From Massilia sp. IC2-477 (GTDB taxonomy: Bacteria; Pseudomonadota; Gammaproteobacteria; Burkholderiales; Burkholderiaceae_D), in assembly GCF_020707265.1 (NCBI RefSeq), contig NZ_JAJFEQ010000004.1, positions 124,001-188,000 of the forward strand: a stretch of DNA of 64,000 nucleotides. Direction: 5' to 3'. Below the pieces are notes generated by a model. It had not been told where the DNA came from, made no database searches, and saw nothing but the letters and a program-made list of their open reading frames with translations. Position 1 is the stretch's first letter. Every line of letters begins with the position of its first letter. This document shows, one piece after another, positions 9,265 to 18,146 of the stretch. The translations under genes and the position numbers were made by a program.

Positions 9265-10437
9265 CTAGAAGAGGTCGAGCTGTCCGTTCGTCCTGGCCGC
9301 GCCTTTGCCCGGCGCGGGCGGCACCACCAGCGGCTTGCGGAACTGCGAGCCATCCAGCCTGCCGAAGCGCCCGCGAAATTCTCCCATTCCCAGCCTGTCT
9401 ACCGCCTTGGTAAAACGCTGGCGGATGAGGTCGGACCAGATGCCCTCTCCCTGCATGCGTTTGCTGAAGTCGCTGTCATAGTCCTTGCCGCCGCGCAGGT
9501 CGCGGATGCGGTTCATGACACGCTGGGCGCGGTCGGGGAAGTGCGCCTGCAGCCACTCCTGGAACAGCGGGTTCACTTCCCATGGCAGGCGCAGCACGGT
9601 GTAATGCGCGCCGATGGCGCCGGCGTCGTGGGCCGCTTCCAGGATGCGTTCGATCTCCGGTTCGGTCACGAAAGGAATGATGGGTGCAACGCTCACGCTC
9701 ACCGGGATACCGGCTTCCGTCAATGTGCGGATGGTGCGCAGGCGGCGCGCCGGTGCGGCCGCGCGCGGCTCGAGTGTGCGCGAAATGGCGGGGTCGAGCG
9801 TGGTCAGGGTGATGGCGGCGCAGGCCTGGCTCTTTTCGGCCATCGGTGCGATCAGGTCGATGTCGCGCTCGATCAGCGAAGACTTGGTGATGAGTCCGAC
9901 CGGATGCTGGCATTCCTTCAGCACCTCTAACACCGCGCGCGTCAGGCGCAGCTCGCGTTCGCAAGGTTGATACGCGTCGGTGTTGACGCCGATGGCGATG
10001 TGCTCGGGCACATAGCCGGGCTTGGCCAGTTCGCGCCGCAGCAGCTCGGCCGCGTTCACCTTGGCGAACAGGCGGCTTTCGAAGTCGAGCCCCGGCGACA
10101 GGCCAAGGTAGCTGTGGCTCGGGCGGGCGAAGCAGTAGATGCAGCCGTGTTCGCAGCCGCGGTAGGGATTCAGCGAGACGTTGAAGGGCACGTCGGGCGA
10201 GCTGTTGCGCGACAGGATGGACTTGGCGACTTCGTCCGTGACGACCGTGCGGATGCTGGCGGCGCCCTCTTCGTCGCGCTCCCAGCCGTCGTCGAATTCC
10301 TCGCGTCCGTTGACCTCGTACCTGCCTTGCAGGTTCGACACCGCGCCCCGACCTTTTCTAGCGGCGAGTGGACGCGGGCCGAGCATGGGCTGCTCGTCCA
10401 CGGACTGGCGCTGTTCGGGGTTATTGCGATCGGGCAC
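9265..10437 (-). CDS. PA0069-family (SplB-like) radical SAM protein
   Basis: 390 residues. The radical SAM [4Fe-4S] cluster motif CxxxCxxC is CEHGCIYC, in the setting NPYRGCEHGCIYCFARPSH, which is typical of the SplB/COG1533 (spore photoproduct lyase-like) PA0069 family. Upstream the family motif ARKGRGAVSNLQGRYE is present; downstream are EIERILEAAHDAGA and LPWEVNPLFQEWL. The substrate is unknown; the family is named for resemblance to DNA photoproduct repair enzymes, but activity is not established. The GTG start at 10437 has GGAG 5 bp upstream. A near-perfect LexA operator (10448-10467) covers its promoter, so the gene is predicted to be SOS-induced, in keeping with a DNA-damage role. It lies downstream of, but is separately controlled from, the DTW/efflux operon. 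Confidence 0.9.
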   Translation of the reverse strand: MPDRNNPEQRQSVDEQPMLGPRPLAARKGRGAVSNLQGRYEVNGREEFDDGWERDEEGAASIRTVVTDEVAKSILSRNSSPDVPFNVSLNPYRGCEHGCIYCFARPSHSYLGLSPGLDFESRLFAKVNAAELLRRELAKPGYVPEHIAIGVNTDAYQPCERELRLTRAVLEVLKECQHPVGLITKSSLIERDIDLIAPMAEKSQACAAITLTTLDPAISRTLEPRAAAPARRLRTIRTLTEAGIPVSVSVAPIIPFVTEPEIERILEAAHDAGAIGAHYTVLRLPWEVNPLFQEWLQAHFPDRAQRVMNRIRDLRGGKDYDSDFSKRMQGEGIWSDLIRQRFTKAVDRLGMGEFRGRFGRLDGSQFRKPLVVPPAPGKGAARTNGQLDLF

Positions 10438-10447
10438 GGCGGCTCCA

Positions 10448-10467
10448 TACTGTACATTTATACAGTA
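10448..10467 (-). promoter_or_regulatory. LexA operator (SOS box)
   Basis: TACTGTACATTTATACAGTA is a perfect palindrome in its outer CTGT-N8-ACAG core and close to the proteobacterial consensus TACTGTATATATATACAGTA. It overlaps a TATAAA that could be the -10 of the radical SAM gene, and ends 10 bp before that gene's GTG start. Confidence 0.85.
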
Positions 10468-10480
10468 TGGTACGCCTTGC

Positions 10481-11098
10481 TCAGTTTGAATTCAAGTGCG
10501 GCACGAAAGCGGCCTGTTGCCCGATAAAGCCGTCGAAGGCATCCAGCAGCGGCTGAAACGATGTTCCCTCGCCTTCCAGCTGGGCCAGCGCCAGGGCCGC
10601 CGCCTCCAGCGAGGACAGCTGGTGCGGGGCATGTGCCTTGCGAATCCGATAATTCGAAGGAGCGACCTCGCGCAGGGCCAGCCGCGGCAGCGTCTGCAGG
10701 GCCGGGTTCAGGTACAGCATCTTGCGGCTCTTGCGCCAGGTGGCATCCAGTACCACCAGGCGCAGCCTGCCGGCGTCCTGCGGCACGAAGTGCGGCGGTA
10801 CCGGGAGGCTGGCGTCGCCATCGGTGTCCGGATACAGCAGCACCGGCGCCCGCCCATTCGCATGCAGCAGCGCGTCGAGTGCAGGCGCATCGAAGGTCTC
10901 TCCTACCGCCAGCACGCTGCCCGGCACGCTCAGGTGCAGCAGCCGCGCGCTGTTCTTGGCATTGCTCACCTCCAGCGGATGCTGCAGCACCAGGAGCGCC
11001 GCACGTGGCTCCACCCGCGTGATCCACTGGCAGATGCAGGCCGACTGCGCACGCAGGCAGGTCGCACAGCGCGCGCGCTTTACGGCTGGCTCGTTCAC
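10481..11098 (-). CDS. DTW-domain tRNA-uridine aminocarboxypropyltransferase (TapT/YfiP-like)
   Basis: 205 residues from GTG 11098, which overlaps the preceding stop as GTGA (11095-11098), indicating translational coupling. The N-terminal zinc-type cluster CATCLRAQSACIC (CxxC-x6-CxC) and the signature VVLDATWRKSRKML (D-x-T-W) define the DTW family, which transfers the 3-amino-3-carboxypropyl group from SAM to a tRNA uridine (acp3U47 in the E. coli member). A later SNYRIRKAHAPHQLSSLEA is also typical. It is the last gene of the MFS-HlyD-OMF operon, an unexpected partner. The frame is open further upstream only as a shadow of the OMF gene. Confidence 0.88.
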   Translation of the reverse strand: MNEPAVKRARCATCLRAQSACICQWITRVEPRAALLVLQHPLEVSNAKNSARLLHLSVPGSVLAVGETFDAPALDALLHANGRAPVLLYPDTDGDASLPVPPHFVPQDAGRLRLVVLDATWRKSRKMLYLNPALQTLPRLALREVAPSNYRIRKAHAPHQLSSLEAAALALAQLEGEGTSFQPLLDAFDGFIGQQAAFVPHLNSN

Positions 11099-12468
11099 GG
11101 CCTTGGCGTCCAGCCGCCGCCCAGCGCGCGGTACAGGTCGACGTGGGCCGCCAGCAGGCTGGCGCGCAGCTGCAGCACGGTGTTCTCGGCGCTGAAGGCA
11201 TTGCGCTGGGCATCCAGCTCTTCCAGGTAGGAGGCGTAGCCGTTTGCATACCGGTTGTGCGCCACGCGCAGCACCTCGTTGGCGGCGGTGCGGCGCGCTT
11301 CCGCTTCCGCCAGCTGGCGCCGCAGGCCGTCGATCCCGGCCAGCGCGTTCTCGGTCTCGGCAAACGCGCCGCGCACCACGTTCTCGTAGGTGAATACGGC
11401 GCGGTCGCGCACGGTGCCTGCGATCTCGGCCTGGGCGCGCAGGCGGCCGGCATCGAACAGGGGCGCCAGGATGCTGCCCCCTAAGCTCCACAGCTCGGTG
11501 GGTGACTGCAACAGATTACCCAGGCTGTGGCCTTGCGCGCCGAGCGAGGCCGTGAGACGGATCGACGGCAGCAGCTGGTCACGTGCCGCGGCCAGGCTGG
11601 CGTCGGCGGCCGCCACCGCGCGCTCGGCCTGGGCGATGTCGGGACGGCGCCGCAGCAATTCCGAGGGCAGGCCGGGACCGGGCGTCGGCATGCGCAGGTC
11701 CAGCAGCGGCAGTCCGCGCGCCACCGCGCCGGGGCTGCTGCCCAGCAGGAGGTTCAGCGCCTGTTCCTGCTGCGCGATCGCGCGCTCCAGCTGCGGCACC
11801 ACGCCGGCGGTGGCGCGCAGCTCGGCCTCGGCCTGCGACATCTCCAGGCGCGAGCTGTAGCCGACTTCGAACTGGTGGCGCGCCAGCGCGAAGGAACGCT
11901 CGCGCGACGCCAGGGTCTCGCGCGCCAGCGTCAGCTGGGCGTCCAGTCCGAGCAGGTTCAGGTAGCCGGAAGCCGTGTTGGCCGCCACCGCCAGCGCGGC
12001 CGCGTCCAGCGCGGCTTCCTGCGACAGCGCTTCGAAGCGCGCAGCCGCCGTGGTGCTGGCCAGGCGGCCGAACAGGTCGAGTTCATAGGCCGCCTGCACG
12101 GCGCCGGTCACCGAAGTCACTTCCACCGGCTGGCCCAGCGGGCCGATGGCACGCGCGCGGGACGGACCGATGGACAGGTTCAGGGACGGGACTTCGGCGC
12201 TGCTCGCAACGCGCACGCGCGCCTGGTACTCCTGCAGGCGCGAACGGGCAATGCGCAAATCGCCGTTGGCGTCCAGCGCGCGCCGTACCAGCGCGTCCAG
12301 CTGGGGGTCGCCGAAGGCCTTCCACCAGTCGCGCGCCACAGCGGTGTTGGCGGCGGGCGCGCTGCGCCAGGCGGCGGGCACCTGCAGGGTCGGCGCGGGC
12401 GCCGGCTGCGGCGCCATGCTGCACGCGGCCAGCAGCAGCGGCGCGGCCAAACAGACCAGCTTCCTCAT
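11095..12468 (-). CDS. RND/MFS-type efflux outer-membrane lipoprotein (NodT/OprM family)
   Basis: 457 residues with a lipoprotein signal (LLLAACSMAP, lipid-modified Cys16). It has two OEP repeats with the usual features: DWWKAFGDPQLDALV near the N-terminus, SLNLSIGPSRAR, AYELDLFGRL and, in the second half, ELLRRRPDIAQAERAVAAA and GWTPRP at the end. It forms the trimeric outer-membrane/periplasmic channel of a tripartite pump. It overlaps hlyD by 4 bp (ATGA at 12465-12468) and the DTW gene by 4 bp. Confidence 0.95.
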   Translation of the reverse strand: MRKLVCLAAPLLLAACSMAPQPAPAPTLQVPAAWRSAPAANTAVARDWWKAFGDPQLDALVRRALDANGDLRIARSRLQEYQARVRVASSAEVPSLNLSIGPSRARAIGPLGQPVEVTSVTGAVQAAYELDLFGRLASTTAAARFEALSQEAALDAAALAVAANTASGYLNLLGLDAQLTLARETLASRERSFALARHQFEVGYSSRLEMSQAEAELRATAGVVPQLERAIAQQEQALNLLLGSSPGAVARGLPLLDLRMPTPGPGLPSELLRRRPDIAQAERAVAAADASLAAARDQLLPSIRLTASLGAQGHSLGNLLQSPTELWSLGGSILAPLFDAGRLRAQAEIAGTVRDRAVFTYENVVRGAFAETENALAGIDGLRRQLAEAEARRTAANEVLRVAHNRYANGYASYLEELDAQRNAFSAENTVLQLRASLLAAHVDLYRALGGGWTPRP

Positions 12469-13550
12469 CGCGTTTCCTTCTGTGCGGAAGCCGTGTCAAT
12501 CGTCGCCACCACCGACATGCCGGGCCGCAGGCGCTGGGCCAGCGGCTGGTTCGGGTCGATGCTGATCCGCACCGGGATGCGCTGCGCGATCTTGACGAAG
12601 TTGCCGGTCGCATTGTCCGGCGTGATCACCGAGAACTCCGAACCGGTCGCCGGCGAGATCCGCTCCACGTGGCCGCGCAGGGTGGCGTTGTTCAGCGCAT
12701 CGACCGTGAAGCTCACCGGCTGGCCCAGGCGCACGTCGGCCATCTGCGTTTCCTTCATGTTGGCGATGATCCAGAAGGTATTCGGCACCAGGGCCGTGAG
12801 CTGGGCGCCGGCATTCACGAACGCGCCCTGGCGCACCGTCACCTGCCCCAGCTGGCCGTCGCGCGGCGCGTGGATGCGGGTGTTCGACAGGTCGATCTCG
12901 GCCAGGCGCACCTGCGCCTCGGCGTTCGCCACCGCCGCTTCCAGAGAGGCGCGGCTGACGCCCACCGAACGCAGGTTCTGGCGCGCGATCTCCAGCGCCG
13001 CCCTGGCCTGCTCGCGGCCGGCCACCGCCTGGGCGCGGGTAGCGCGCGCGGCGTCGCGTTCACGGGCCGACAGCGAACCGTCGGCCGCCAGCTCTTCCAC
13101 CCGGCGCAGGTCGGCCTCGGCGCGCCGCGCCTGCGCTTCGGCGGACCCCAGGGTTGCCTGGTTCTGCTCGATGGTCGCCTGGGCGCTGCGGTTGGTCTGG
13201 GCGTAGTTCTCGAGTGCGGCGCGGCGCGTGGCCAGTTCGGCGCGCGCCTGCTCCAGGCGCTGGGAGGGAATGCGGTCGTCGATGCGCATCAGGAGCTCTC
13301 CCTTGCGCACTTGCTGGAAGTCCTGCACCAGCACCTCGACCACGTAGCCGGAGAGTTGAGGACTGATGATGGTCACCTGTCCCCGGACCAGTGCGTTCTC
13401 GGTCGCCTGCAGCGTGGTCTGGAACGGCGGCAGCTTCCAGGCGTAGAGCACCAGCAGCACGCCGCCCAGGGCGACGGCGCCGAAGGCGAGTGCGCTCAGC
13501 AGGATGCGGCGCGAGCGTTTGTTGGCAGGTGGGCTGGATGGTTCGGGCAT
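12465..13550 (-). CDS. HlyD/EmrA-family membrane fusion protein
   Basis: 361 residues. It has a cytoplasmic N-tail, one transmembrane helix (about 15-40, ILLSALAFGAVALGGVLLVL), a biotinyl-lipoyl-like half (SPQLSGYVVEVLVQDFQQV), a long alpha-helical hairpin rich in Ala/Arg/Glu (about 95-220), then the returning half with APRDGQLGQVTVRQGAFV and a beta-barrel. This is the EmrA-type periplasmic adaptor that links an MFS exporter to an outer-membrane channel. It starts 1 bp after the MFS stop and overlaps the OMF start. Confidence 0.94.
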   Translation of the reverse strand: MPEPSSPPANKRSRRILLSALAFGAVALGGVLLVLYAWKLPPFQTTLQATENALVRGQVTIISPQLSGYVVEVLVQDFQQVRKGELLMRIDDRIPSQRLEQARAELATRRAALENYAQTNRSAQATIEQNQATLGSAEAQARRAEADLRRVEELAADGSLSARERDAARATRAQAVAGREQARAALEIARQNLRSVGVSRASLEAAVANAEAQVRLAEIDLSNTRIHAPRDGQLGQVTVRQGAFVNAGAQLTALVPNTFWIIANMKETQMADVRLGQPVSFTVDALNNATLRGHVERISPATGSEFSVITPDNATGNFVKIAQRIPVRISIDPNQPLAQRLRPGMSVVATIDTASAQKETR

Positions 13551-13551
13551 G

Positions 13552-15222
13552 TCAATCGGTCACTGGTTCGGGTGGTGGAGGCGCCCCGGGCGGCGGCGAC
13601 GCCGGTACCGGGGTCAAGGCGGGGAAATAATGCAGCCACACGGCGTGCAGGAAGATCCACAGGGCGCTGGCGGCGGCTAGTACGGACAGCACGAGGAAGA
13701 CGTCGTTATAGGCCAGGATATTGGCTTCACGCGTGGCGCTGGCGGCCAGCGAGGCTGCGCCCTGGCGCGCGCGCGCCGCCGGATCGGCCACCATCTGGCC
13801 CACGGCAGCGGCGCCAGCCTGAATGCGGCTCGCCACCAGTGGATCGAGGCTGCTCAGGTGTTCGACGATGATCGAGGAGTGGTATTTCTCGCGCAGGATC
13901 TGGAAGCTGCCGACGATGGCCGAACCGAGCAGGCCGCCCAAGTTCTGGGTCAGGCCGAACAGCACCGAGAAGCTGATCAGGTTGGCCGGGTTGGCGATCA
14001 CGGTGCCGATCAGCGAGATCACCAGGGGTCCCAGGAACAGCGTGCCGCCAAAGGCCAGCAGGCTCTGGCTCAGGTACATCTGCTCGGGGCGGGTCTGGTT
14101 GGTGGCGTGGGCGTCGATCCAGGCGCCGAGCGCCATCAGCAGCAGCGAAATCACCTGCGGCGCCATCAGGTGGTTGACGTTGATGGTGAGCGCCGAGACG
14201 ACCACGCCGGCGATGGTGGCGCACAGCACGATGGCGTACAGGGTCTGCAGCTGGTCGTTGTCGAGTCCAACCAGGCGCAGGAAGCCGACCGCGCCGACGC
14301 TCTGCTCGGACAGCACGATGCGCACCAGGATCATGGACAGGGCCAGGCGCACGATATTGCCACTTGTGAACCAGCGCAGGTTGAGCAGCGGATTCGCGCG
14401 GTTGTGCTCCACGCACAGGGCCGCCGCCAGCAGGAAGACCGAGGCGGCCAGGGCAATGCCGATCCAGGGTTCCTCGAACCACCAGCGCACCCGGCCGAAG
14501 CTCACCGCCGCGCACAGCAGCGCCATGCCCGGCGCGAACAGGGCGAAGGTGACGAAGTCCATCGGCCGGAAGGCCTTGAAATAGTCCCCCGGCGGCAGCT
14601 TGAGCAGCAGCACCGCGCCCAGCGAGACCAGGGCCAGGCCCAGCTCGAACATGTACAGCCCGCGCCACTCGGCGATCTGCAGCAAATCGTTGGAAAAGAT
14701 GTATGCCAGCGGCAGCGCCAGCTGGGCGCAGCCCATCGCCAGCGCCACCCCGCGCAGGCGCCACTCCTTTTTAAAAGCCTGCAGCACGTAATAGAGTCCG
14801 AGCGGCGACACCGCCGCCGCCAGCATGCCGTGGGCGGCGCGCACCGCGATGGCTGAACCGAGGTCGTTGACGAACAGGTGGGCGAAGGTGACCAGCGCGT
14901 ACAGCACCAGGAAGATCTCGGTAAACAGGCGCAGCCCGAACTGCTGGCGGAATTTCACCAGCAGCAGGTTCATCGAGGCGTTGGTCATCACGTAGACGGC
15001 CGGCAGCCATGCCGTTTCGGTGGAATAGGCGCCGAGCACGCCCTGGAGGTTGATCAGGTTGACGGACACCAGGGCGTTGCCGAGGCCGCCGGTGATGGTG
15101 ATCAGGATGCCGACGAAGAGGTAGGCGAAACGGAGCGGCGTCGGATGGGCCGGCGTGGAGGGAGAGCCCGGAAGCATCGGCTTTTCGTCCGGCGCCCACT
15201 GACGCGGCGCAAACTTGCTCAT
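13552..15222 (-). CDS. DHA2 (EmrB/QacA)-family MFS drug exporter
   Basis: 556 residues from ATG 15222 (MSKFAPRQW), preceded by AGAAGGAA at good spacing; the frame extends 35 codons further but without ribosome-binding signals. It is a hydrophobic 14-helix type: first helix RFAYLFVGILITITGG, then AWLPAVYVMTNASMN and VRAAHGMLAAAVSPLGLYY, consistent with DHA2 proton-drug antiporters. The tail is proline-rich and cytoplasmic (VPASPPPGAPPPPEP). It is the first gene of the MFS-HlyD-OMF-DTW operon. No regulator gene is adjacent. Substrates cannot be predicted. Confidence 0.94.
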   Translation of the reverse strand: MSKFAPRQWAPDEKPMLPGSPSTPAHPTPLRFAYLFVGILITITGGLGNALVSVNLINLQGVLGAYSTETAWLPAVYVMTNASMNLLLVKFRQQFGLRLFTEIFLVLYALVTFAHLFVNDLGSAIAVRAAHGMLAAAVSPLGLYYVLQAFKKEWRLRGVALAMGCAQLALPLAYIFSNDLLQIAEWRGLYMFELGLALVSLGAVLLLKLPPGDYFKAFRPMDFVTFALFAPGMALLCAAVSFGRVRWWFEEPWIGIALAASVFLLAAALCVEHNRANPLLNLRWFTSGNIVRLALSMILVRIVLSEQSVGAVGFLRLVGLDNDQLQTLYAIVLCATIAGVVVSALTINVNHLMAPQVISLLLMALGAWIDAHATNQTRPEQMYLSQSLLAFGGTLFLGPLVISLIGTVIANPANLISFSVLFGLTQNLGGLLGSAIVGSFQILREKYHSSIIVEHLSSLDPLVASRIQAGAAAVGQMVADPAARARQGAASLAASATREANILAYNDVFLVLSVLAAASALWIFLHAVWLHYFPALTPVPASPPPGAPPPPEPVTD

Positions 15223-15415
15223 CCGACCATTCCTTCTCTTCCGTTGCCAGCTTCGCATGATAACCGTGATCGAAAAACCACGTCGGATGCCATGAGAGAC
15301 ACTGCTACGAAACAATTGCGTGGCCACTTTGTCACGCCACGAAAATTTACTACTGGAATTGCCTAAACGAGTATTGCTCTGCGTTTTCTACGTACCTAGA
15401 ATCAACTTATGCCTC

Positions 15416-15432
15416 GCGGAAAGTTGTTCCGC
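15416..15432. promoter_or_regulatory. Inverted repeat upstream of the exported hydrolase
   Basis: GCGGAA-AGTTG-TTCCGC, about 38 bp before ATG 15470, in the 247-bp divergent gap between the efflux operon and the hydrolase gene. It could be an operator or a 5'-UTR hairpin; nothing else recognisable lies in 15223-15469. Confidence 0.3.
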
Positions 15433-15469
15433 ATCCGCTTCACCCGGTACGTAGTGAGACAGAGTCAAC

Positions 15470-16729
15470 ATGGTTCCACGCTTCACGCTCCGCAACCTGT
15501 TCGCCGCCGCCCTCGCGGCCGCCGCCATGATCCCCGGGATCGCCGTGCAGCAGGAGTTGCAACTTGATCATCGTATGAACGAACACATCGAGCAGGTTCC
15601 GGCCGGCGCGCAGGGCCGCGCCATGCTCGAGACGACCGTGTTCCAGCCGAACGGCCCGGGGCCCTTCCCGCTGATCATCATCAACCACGGCAAGGATCCG
15701 GGCCGTCCGAACCTGCAGCCGCGCGACCGCTTCTATCACATGGCGACCGCCTTCGTGAAACGCGGCTACGCCGTCATGGTGCCGATGCGCCAGGGCTTCG
15801 CCAACTCGACCGGGCGCTACCGCGACTACGGCTGCAACATGACCGCCAACGGCTATGCCCAGGCGGAAGACATCGCCGCCACCCTGGCTTATGCGCGCCA
15901 GCAGAAATGGGTCGACGCCGAGCGCATCGTCGTCGCCGGCCAGTCCTACGGCGGCCTGGCGACCATCGCTCTCGGCACCCAGCAGCAGCCGGGCGTGCGC
16001 GGCCTGATCAACTTCGCCGGCGGCCTGCGCGACGACAGCGACCGCTGCGCCTGGCGCTCGGCGCTGGTGTCGGCCTTCGCCGAATACGGCACCAAGGCCA
16101 AGGTCCCGACCCTGTGGATGTACGGCCAGAACGACTCGCTGTTCGGCCCCGAACTGGCGCAGCGCATGCACACCGCCTTCGAGCAGGCCGGCGGCCGCGG
16201 CCGCCTGATCGAATTCCCGGCCTTCAAGCGCGACTCGCACGGCATGCTGGCCAGCCGCGACGGCGAAAAGGTGTGGCTGGACGACACCATGCGCTTCCTG
16301 TCCCAGATCGGCATGCCGACCAAGGTCCTGTACGACGTGCCGCCGCCGCCGACCCCGGCGCGCACCGACTACGCCAAGGTGGACGATGTCGAGGCCGTAC
16401 CCTTCCTGTCGGAAAACGGCCGCCGCGCCTACCAGGAATACCTGGGCAAGATGACCCCGCGCGCGTTTGCCGTGTCGCCGAGCGGCGCCTGGACCTGGGC
16501 CGAGGAAGGCGAAGACCCGGACGGCCGCGCCCTGGCCACCTGCACCGCCAAGAGCACCGAGCCGTGCCGCCTGTATTCGGTGGACGACTATGTGGTCTGG
16601 ACGGGCGACCTCGACCAGGCGGCGGAAGCGGCCATGACGGCGTCGAACACGCCGGCGCCGAAGCCGGCTGCGGACCCGAACGCCTCCGCGCCGACCACCT
16701 CGATCGGCTCCAACAAAGCCGCCAACTGA
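15470..16729 (+). CDS. Exported alpha/beta hydrolase (dienelactone hydrolase/prolyl-oligopeptidase-like)
   Basis: 419 residues. The N-terminus LRNLFAAALAAAAMIPGIA is a signal sequence. The alpha/beta-hydrolase core follows: oxyanion-side LIIINHGKDPG, nucleophile elbow GQSYGG (Ser about residue 165), acid residue region LWMYGQNDSLF, and the catalytic His in RDSHGML. The last about 120 residues (after VPPPPTPARTDYAK) form an extension ending in a Pro/Ala/Ser-rich tail. It is probably a periplasmic or secreted esterase/peptidase; the substrate is unknown. It is divergent from the efflux operon and followed at once by a perfect hairpin. Confidence 0.85.
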   Translation: MVPRFTLRNLFAAALAAAAMIPGIAVQQELQLDHRMNEHIEQVPAGAQGRAMLETTVFQPNGPGPFPLIIINHGKDPGRPNLQPRDRFYHMATAFVKRGYAVMVPMRQGFANSTGRYRDYGCNMTANGYAQAEDIAATLAYARQQKWVDAERIVVAGQSYGGLATIALGTQQQPGVRGLINFAGGLRDDSDRCAWRSALVSAFAEYGTKAKVPTLWMYGQNDSLFGPELAQRMHTAFEQAGGRGRLIEFPAFKRDSHGMLASRDGEKVWLDDTMRFLSQIGMPTKVLYDVPPPPTPARTDYAKVDDVEAVPFLSENGRRAYQEYLGKMTPRAFAVSPSGAWTWAEEGEDPDGRALATCTAKSTEPCRLYSVDDYVVWTGDLDQAAEAAMTASNTPAPKPAADPNASAPTTSIGSNKAAN

Positions 16730-16758
16730 CACGATGGCCGGCCGCGCCGGCCATCGTG
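16730..16758 (+). terminator. Perfect 13-bp hairpin directly after the hydrolase stop
   Basis: CACGATGGCCGGC-CGC-GCCGGCCATCGTG begins on the base after the TGA. There is no U-tract, so it is more likely an mRNA 3'-end stabiliser or a Rho-linked hairpin than a classical intrinsic terminator. Confidence 0.6.
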
Positions 16759-16883
16759 CTGTCAAGCGTCCCGCGCACTATTTCCGTGCGTGAAGCCTGA
16801 CAAGCATCCAAGCTGCGACCCAGCGCAAACTACAGCTCGCCTGCAACTCCGACAATGACCGTGAGCCCATCACGGAGATTTGC

Positions 16884-18068
16884 ATGGTTCGCATCATCCA
16901 CGCCCTGCTCGCGCTGGCCGCGCTGTGCACCAGCGTGCCGGCGCTTGCTACCAACAACTACCCGGTGATCCTGGTCCACGGCTTCCTCGGCTTCGGTCCC
17001 GACACCTTTGAACATAGCGGCTTCAACTACTGGGGCGGCTATGGCGACATCGCCTCGCACATGCAGGTCTACCGCGGCCCACGCACGGTGTTCGCGGCCG
17101 TGGTCGGCCCGGTCAGTTCCAACTGGGACCGCGCGGCCGACCTGTACGCCCAGATCAAGGGCGGCTGCGTCGACTACGGCGCCGCCCACGTGCGCAAATA
17201 CGGCCTGCCCGGCCAGCAGCAGAAACCCGCCGGCAAGTGCTGGGCCGCCGACCCGAAAAATAATCCCGAGAACTACCCGCTGGCGCTCTACCCCGCCTGG
17301 GACGCCCGGCACCCGATCCACTTCATCGGCCACAGCCAGGGCGGCACCACCATCCGCGCCCTGGTCGAACTGCTGGAACACGGCTCGCCCGAGGATGAAG
17401 GCGGCCACGAACTGTTCAAGGGCGGCAAGGCAGGCTGGGTGCGCAGCGTGACCACGATCTCGACCCCGCACAACGGCACCACCTTCGCCGATGCCGTGCT
17501 GAACGTGGTTCCGCCGCTGCAGACGCCCCTCGGCGACCTGCTCAAGAACCGCTGGGCCAACTGGGAGCTGTCACCGGACGGCGCACGCGAATTCAACGCC
17601 TGGGCGCGCACCTCGCCGCACATCTATTACTACGCGATCGGGACGGTGGCAACCGAGGCCGGCGCCTGGTGCTGCAACGGCACCGACCGCGTCGTGGCGC
17701 CGATCCAGACCACCCTTTACCAGTACCCGCGCACCGACATGATCCCCGGCTTCAAGGCCACGGCCGGCGAATGGATCGTGCCCTCGGTGCTGCAGCACGG
17801 GCTGGGAGGCTATACGCAGCAGGGGGCGGGTCGGGTCTGGATCGACAGCGACTGGTTTGCCAATGACGGAGTGGTGAATACGGTGAGCATGCGGGCGCCC
17901 GGCGGGCATCCGGTGCGGGAGTTCGACGGCAAGTCGGTGAAGGGGGTGTGGAACTTCTTGGGGAATTACAAGGGGTATGACCACTTCGATATCCTGAACT
18001 GGCCGAATCCGGGACCATCGGCGAATCCGGTGTATGAGCGGGTCAGTGACATTATCTTTGACCTATAA
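16884..18068 (+). CDS. Secreted triacylglycerol lipase, family I.5-like
   Basis: 394 residues. Signal peptide MVRIIHALLALAALCTSVPALA, then YPVILVHGFLGFG (oxyanion HG motif), nucleophile elbow FIGHSQGG (Ser about residue 151), and SVTTISTPHNGTTFADAV. This arrangement, with the long insert after the first strand and a Ser-His-Asp triad (Asp near ANDGVVNTVSM, His in GYDHFDI), resembles the zinc-containing thermoalkalophilic/staphylococcal lipase group (family I.5/I.6). It is expected to be exported by Sec and secreted. It has a monocistronic setting, 125 bp after the hairpin; no foldase gene is adjacent, which fits I.5 rather than the Pseudomonas I.1 type. Confidence 0.88.
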   Translation: MVRIIHALLALAALCTSVPALATNNYPVILVHGFLGFGPDTFEHSGFNYWGGYGDIASHMQVYRGPRTVFAAVVGPVSSNWDRAADLYAQIKGGCVDYGAAHVRKYGLPGQQQKPAGKCWAADPKNNPENYPLALYPAWDARHPIHFIGHSQGGTTIRALVELLEHGSPEDEGGHELFKGGKAGWVRSVTTISTPHNGTTFADAVLNVVPPLQTPLGDLLKNRWANWELSPDGAREFNAWARTSPHIYYYAIGTVATEAGAWCCNGTDRVVAPIQTTLYQYPRTDMIPGFKATAGEWIVPSVLQHGLGGYTQQGAGRVWIDSDWFANDGVVNTVSMRAPGGHPVREFDGKSVKGVWNFLGNYKGYDHFDILNWPNPGPSANPVYERVSDIIFDL

Positions 18069-18146
18069 AATGACGTAACGCAATAGTCGCCTGTCAACCC
18101 GCACGTATCGTGGCTGACGTTTCATTCAAAAAATGGAGCACTCGCC

